DNA of 34,392 bases from a virus. This document shows positions 31,111-34,392 of the stretch, in pieces. The stretch is from IMG/VR virus record IMGVR_UViG_3300034072_001496, positions 1 to 34,392 of that record. The stretch is one strand, 5' to 3'. Position 1 is the stretch's first letter. Every line of letters begins with the position of its first letter. A program made the translations under genes and the position numbers. The notes under the pieces are model-generated. The model was not told the origin of the DNA. It did not search any database and saw only the letters and a program-made list of their open reading frames with translations.

Positions 31111-31355
31111 GCGCCTCAGAGAAGGCAAAACAGACCCTGCTCAGCATTGAAATTCCGAGGGATGAGCTGGCATTCAGGATCGCGCAGAAGTGTATCGGCG
31201 CAACTGCGCCGATTGGCGCCAACGCCACCCAAGCACTGGACGAGATGAATAAAATGGGAGGCGTTCTTCCGATGGGGGAAAGCTTCCGGCGTGCAGCGGA
31301 TGCTGCTGTCATCTACCTGCATGAATGCTTGAACGCAGGACGGCAACCGTCATGA
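31107..31355 (+). CDS. Small protein of unknown function
   Basis: 82 residues (MSASEKAKQTLLSIEIPRD, then IYLHECLNAGRQPS), helical, coupled by ATGA to the methylase before and the gene after. No family recognised. Confidence 0.58.
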   Translation: MSASEKAKQTLLSIEIPRDELAFRIAQKCIGATAPIGANATQALDEMNKMGGVLPMGESFRRAADAAVIYLHECLNAGRQPS

Positions 31356-31630
31356 GCTTCATCCACTGGGGGCCGGAAGACACCGTTCTCAAGAAGTACA
31401 GCGCCAGCACGACCAGCGGCCCACGCGGGAAGACTGTCATCCGGATCGAGCTTGAAACCTCCGATTCCTATGCGCTGGCAAGCCTTCTGCAGAGCTTGGC
31501 GGAGATCGAAAGTGAGCAACACCGAGCGAAGGAAAGGGCGAAAGCACCGTCAAAAAAGGCCAAGGCTATGCTGGCATTGCCAGCGCCTCAGTTGCAGCTG
31601 ACGGATGGGCGGAACCCCTTTGATGCCTGA
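31352..31630 (+). CDS. Small basic protein of unknown function
   Basis: 92 residues. An N-terminal beta segment (GPRGKTVIRIELETSDSY) is followed by a helical, lysine-rich stretch (EQHRAKERAKAPSKKAKA). It is ATGA-coupled upstream and overlaps the MuF start by 8 nt. No family recognised. Confidence 0.58.
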   Translation: MSFIHWGPEDTVLKKYSASTTSGPRGKTVIRIELETSDSYALASLLQSLAEIESEQHRAKERAKAPSKKAKAMLALPAPQLQLTDGRNPFDA

Positions 31631-32837
31631 GCTTCGCCCAACCATGTATCTCAGCCCGGAAAATACTGTCCGGGTCTGGCAGGAGCGGCAGGATCTGCGC
31701 CCGACCGTGCGCTGGTCGGAGATGATGCACGAGGAGCATTCTCGCGCCTTCACTGTGGCCAAGATCGCCAAGCTCGATCTACTCGCCTCGGTCCAGAAAT
31801 CGCTCGACAAGGTGATCCGCGATGGCGGCACGTTCGAAACCTGGAAGGCGAACATCCTGCCGGAGCTGAAGCGGGCAGGCTGGTGGGGCGAGGTCTCCGA
31901 CCCGGCAATCACAGGCACCGACCAGACCATCATCGTAAATGATCGCCGTCTCCGCACGATCTACCGGACCAACATCCGGATGAGCATCGCCGCAGGCCGC
32001 TGGCGGCGATTTCAGGCACAGAAGGAACTGTTCCCATATCTCCGCTACCGATCGGATCATCCGCGCAAGAAGCCTCGCCAGGACCATCTGAGCTGGCACG
32101 GCATCATCCTGCCGGTCGATCACCCCTGGTGGCAGGAGCATTTCCCGCCCAATGGCTGGGGCTGCAATTGCCTTCCAGAGCAGGTCTCCGATGGCATGCT
32201 GAAGCGGCGCGGATGGAAGGTGACGACCGATCTCCCGCCAACTGGGCGTGAGCGCTTCTATCCTGCCGGCAGAACCGATCCGATCATGGTGCCCAAGGGC
32301 ATCGATCCGGGCTTCAGCTACAATCCTGGCACCGCGCATCTGCGTGCGATCGCTGACAAGGCACTCGAATCGGTCGAGGATGCTGCCCAGGCAGGCCTGA
32401 CAAATGCCGCGCAGCAGACCATCCGCGAGATCGTCGCGGATCCTGCGTTTGACCAGTTTGCGGCCTTGCCTGATCAGCCTTTTCCGATCGCCGCGCTCAC
32501 GGCTGATCAGGCGGCTGCAGTCGGCGCAACTGTCCGAACGGTGAGGTTCTCGCCGCAGACGCTCGAAAAGCAGAAGCGCCGCCATGCCGAGCTCACGATC
32601 GCGGATTATCGCCTGCTGCCGGAGATCATCAGCAACCCTGCTTACGCACTGCGCGAGGACGATCGCAGGGTCCGGTTGCTGTGGGAATCGGATGGTCAAT
32701 GGTGGCGGGCCACCGTTAAGGCAACCGAGCAAGGCGACGAGCTCTACGTGCTGAGCATGCATCGCCTTCGGATAGATGACGTCTCGTCGCTTGTGGCCCG
32801 ATTTGCAGCGATCTTGGAGTGGTTCGGTGCGCGGTAA
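31623..32837 (+). CDS. MuF-like head protein with C-terminal PBECR-like nuclease domain
   Basis: 404 residues from ATG 31623. Residues ~60-200 are the MuF minor head domain: NDRRLRTIYRTNIRMSIAAGR, HPRKKPRQDHLSWHG, HPWWQEHFPPNGWGCNC. MuF proteins enter the head and can be injected with DNA. Residues ~306-385 form a second domain, RFSPQTLEKQKRRHAEL, then YRLLPEIISNPAYAL, RRVRLLWESDGQWWRATVK, ELYVLSMHRL. This matches my memory of the PBECR (Barnase-EndoU-ColicinE5/D-RelE-like) RNase group found at MuF C-termini. The likely effect is cleavage of host RNA, possibly in the injected cell. No immunity gene is obvious beside it. Last gene of the packed late operon. Confidence 0.85.
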   Translation: MPELRPTMYLSPENTVRVWQERQDLRPTVRWSEMMHEEHSRAFTVAKIAKLDLLASVQKSLDKVIRDGGTFETWKANILPELKRAGWWGEVSDPAITGTDQTIIVNDRRLRTIYRTNIRMSIAAGRWRRFQAQKELFPYLRYRSDHPRKKPRQDHLSWHGIILPVDHPWWQEHFPPNGWGCNCLPEQVSDGMLKRRGWKVTTDLPPTGRERFYPAGRTDPIMVPKGIDPGFSYNPGTAHLRAIADKALESVEDAAQAGLTNAAQQTIREIVADPAFDQFAALPDQPFPIAALTADQAAAVGATVRTVRFSPQTLEKQKRRHAELTIADYRLLPEIISNPAYALREDDRRVRLLWESDGQWWRATVKATEQGDELYVLSMHRLRIDDVSSLVARFAAILEWFGAR

Positions 32838-33011
32838 GGACTGCCGATTCCCTTACACGCGCTCCGGGCTTGTGGCCCGTGCTACGGCAGGCAGGATCAC
32901 CGTGTTTCGCGCACCGGACACCCACATACACCTGGCCAGCTTAACGATCAATGACGCGAGGCTTCACATGCCCTGCAACACAGTTTCCAGCGCCCTGCAG
33001 GGGCGGGGGAA

Positions 33012-33029
33012 AAGGCGCGCCAACGCCTT
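33012..33029 (-). terminator. Inverted repeat in the MuF-Dam gap
   Basis: AAGGCG (33012-33017), loop CGCCAA, CGCCTT (33024-33029). Read on the minus strand the stem is followed by TTTTCCCC, a weak intrinsic terminator for leftward transcripts. The rest of the 286-bp gap (32838-33123) shows no gene, tRNA or clear promoter. It holds a CCCTGCAGGG palindrome at 32994-33003. Confidence 0.35.
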
Positions 33030-33123
33030 AAGCCGACGGATACGACCCGCCATGACCGACCTGGTCCATAACCCGGTCATCCCGCCACTCGCATGCAAGC
33101 GGGTGGAACATAATAGGAACATC

Positions 33124-33969
33124 ATGCAAGAGTCGAGTCCCGAATCCGCTCAGGTCCAAGGCCTGGCGCGGGTGCAGCCCGTCCATCCTCCCGCTGCCTA
33201 TATCGGTGGCAAGCGCCTGCTGGCCAAGCGCATCGTGGCGCGCATCAGCGCCACGCCGCATACCGGATATGCCGAACCGTTTGTCGGCATGGGAGGCATC
33301 TTCCTCCGCCGCGACATGCGCCCGAGCGCCGAGTTCATCAACGACTGGTCGATGGACGTCGCGACGTTCTTCCGAATCCTCCAGCGCCACTATGTCGCCT
33401 TCATGGACATGCTGCGCTTCCAGCTCACGACCCGCGCTGGGTTCGAACGGCTCGCGGCCACCGATCCGTCCACGCTTACCGACCTCGAGCGCGCGGCGCG
33501 CTTCCTCTATCTCCAGCGGCTCACGTTCGGCGGGAAGGTCGCCAGCCGCACCTTTGGCGTCGATCGCAACACCCCGGCCAGGTTCGACGTGACCAAGCTC
33601 GGCAGCATCCTCGAGGCGATCCATGAGCGGCTGTCATCAGTCGTCATCGAGCGTCTGCCCTGGGCGGATTTCATCTGCCGCTATGACCGGCCTGGCATGC
33701 TGTTCTACCTCGACCCGCCATACTTCGGTTGCGAGAACGACTATGGCCAGGACGGCACTGGCGCGCCGCTCTTCGATCGCTCACAATTCACGAAAATGAA
33801 TACCCTACTGGGGCAGATCAAAGGCCGGTTCATCCTCAGCCTCAATGACACCCCCGAGGTCCGATCGATCTTTGGGGGCTTCACGATCGAGGACGCGGCG
33901 ACGGCCTATTCGGTCGGCGGAGGCGATCGCCAGAAGCCGGTCAACGAGCTGATCATCACCGAGCCATAA
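33124..33969 (+). CDS. Dam-type (D12 class) N6-adenine DNA methyltransferase
   Basis: 281 residues from ATG 33124, chosen because AGGA lies 6 nt upstream; a start at 33052 would add 24 residues of no evident family character. Motif I is EPFVGMGG (51-58), the SAM-binding site, with IGGKRLLAKRI before it. The catalytic DPPY is at 197-200 (LFYLDPPYFG). ND in FINDWSMDV is the usual second motif. Product methylates adenine, often at GATC in this class. It is separated from the late operon by 286 bp and so may be transcribed separately. Together with the MT-A70 enzyme it gives the phage two adenine methylases. Confidence 0.9.
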   Translation: MQESSPESAQVQGLARVQPVHPPAAYIGGKRLLAKRIVARISATPHTGYAEPFVGMGGIFLRRDMRPSAEFINDWSMDVATFFRILQRHYVAFMDMLRFQLTTRAGFERLAATDPSTLTDLERAARFLYLQRLTFGGKVASRTFGVDRNTPARFDVTKLGSILEAIHERLSSVVIERLPWADFICRYDRPGMLFYLDPPYFGCENDYGQDGTGAPLFDRSQFTKMNTLLGQIKGRFILSLNDTPEVRSIFGGFTIEDAATAYSVGGGDRQKPVNELIITEP

Positions 33970-33995
33970 TTGGCCAAAAAACCGTGCGAGAGAGC

Positions 33996-34096
33996 GTGCG
34001 AATAACAATGCGAATAACCGGGGCGCTGTATGCGTCAGAAGTCCGATGTTTTCGGATTCTCGGTTAGCTGATCGGCCAAATCCCGGTTATTCGCAC
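33996..34096. repeat. TGCGAATAAC repeats with a 14-bp perfect inverted repeat
   Basis: GTGCGAATAAC (33996-34006) and ATGCGAATAACC (34008-34019) are direct copies 12 bp apart. The second, extended to TGCGAATAACCGGG (34009-34022), is perfectly inverted at 34082-34095 (CCCGGTTATTCGCA). A partial copy, CCGTGCGA, lies at 33982-33989. The outer end of the inverted copy is CA. Multiple short sites beside a CA end resemble transposase end-binding sites, so a phage terminus may be near. A cruciform or other protein-binding array is the alternative. Confidence 0.55.
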
Positions 34097-34392
34097 TTCG
34101 CTGGGTCGCCGAACGGATTTTTGCGGGTTTCAGAGGGCGATTGCGGCCCGATGGCGTCTGCGCTGGCCAAAAATGCCCGAAGGCCCTCCAGCGGGGCTCA
34201 AGTTGCCGAGATGCCCCGATTTCTGCGGTCCCGCGTCCCGGCAAGGCCCAAAATGTCCCGCTGATCCCGCCACCGGTATTTATGGCCAGTCACAAGCTTT
34301 TGCAGCCAGCCGGTTGTCGGCACGCTTGACAGTTGCGCCCGTTGCGGGTGGGGCGTTAACCAGTGGACGCGCCTGTTTCCGGGCGCTTGCGA
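34097..34392. other. Non-coding or unassigned DNA at the right edge
   Basis: No credible gene: the short frames lack Shine-Dalgarno sites and normal composition. GGCCAAAAATGCCCG (34165-34179) and GGCCCAAAATGTCCCG (34245-34260) are near-repeats, and GGCCAAA also occurs at 33972 and 34073. TTGACA at 34326 has no -10 at proper distance. This may be phage end or host DNA. Confidence 0.45.

Noticed and set aside
32838-33123. tRNA, small gene or attachment core in the MuF-Dam gap
   Set aside because: No cloverleaf, no supported start codon and no repeat of host-like sequence could be seen.
34046-34264. 72-residue plus-strand frame near the right edge, with an antisense counterpart at 34035-34244
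   Set aside because: No ribosome site, overlaps the inverted repeat, unusual composition.
34324-34360. Promoter with TTGACA near the right edge
   Set aside because: No -10-like hexamer at 16-18 bp spacing.
1-34392. Circular contig with the left-edge tail gene continuing from the right edge
   Set aside because: Joining the edges gives a stop after about a dozen codons and no tail-like sequence, so the gene more likely continues outside the window.

Overview
The window is most of a Mu-like transposable phage or prophage from a GC-rich alphaproteobacterium. The lineage call rests on base composition, on a GapR/DUF2312-type gene and on overall protein flavour. Sphingomonadales is possible but not shown. 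The recognisable Mu/B3-type set is: LexA-like repressor, Ner, DD35E MuA-type transposase, MuB-type ATPase, Gam, GemA/gp16, a Mor-type activator, gp25/26/27-like small late proteins, gp28 terminase, gp29 portal, MuF, I-type protease, capsid, gp36, gpG and gp37. The tail set (tail tube, frameshifted assembly chaperone, 1214-aa tape measure, no sheath seen) indicates a long non-contractile, siphovirus-type tail like B3/D3112 rather than Mu.

Layout. (1) 1-13095, minus strand: left late arm, reading leftwards from protease through cement, capsid, head-tail joining genes, tail tube, chaperone and tape measure to a tail-tip/fibre protein that runs off the left edge. (2) 13134-14887: a control region with a perfect palindrome, then small genes of unknown function on both strands. 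(3) 14888-16230, minus: repressor plus a translationally coupled membrane protein, the probable lysogeny unit. (4) 16259-23760, plus: early/middle operon (Ner, a 30-codon micro-ORF, a stand-alone MuA-N-like domain, transposase, MuB, regulators, Gam, GemA, Mor-like activator), almost entirely joined by ATGA-type overlaps. (5) 23757-32837, plus: right late arm (gp25-27-like, GapR-like, DUF6527-like, terminase, portal, small genes, MT-A70 methylase, MuF). (6) 33124-33969: Dam-type methylase, then about 420 bp of repeat-bearing non-coding DNA.

How it fits together. Unlike Mu, the morphogenesis genes are split into two arms that diverge from a central lysogeny/transposition block. The same 16-bp sequence, containing the palindrome GTGAGCTGGCTCAC, lies at the head of both arms (13134-13147 and 23757-23770). 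At the right arm it overlaps the stop codon of the Mor-type activator gene. The simplest reading is that this activator switches on both arms from these sites.

Items of most interest: a portal carrying an Acb1-like (anti-CBASS) 2H phosphoesterase domain near its C-terminus; a MuF protein ending in a PBECR-like nuclease domain; the shared activator palindrome; a canonical G GGA AAC frameshift site in the tail chaperone; a free paralogue of the transposase N-terminal DNA-binding domain; and a 14-bp perfect inverted repeat with further copies next to the right edge. No tRNA, rRNA, CRISPR array or insertion sequence was seen. Neither phage terminus could be placed with certainty.
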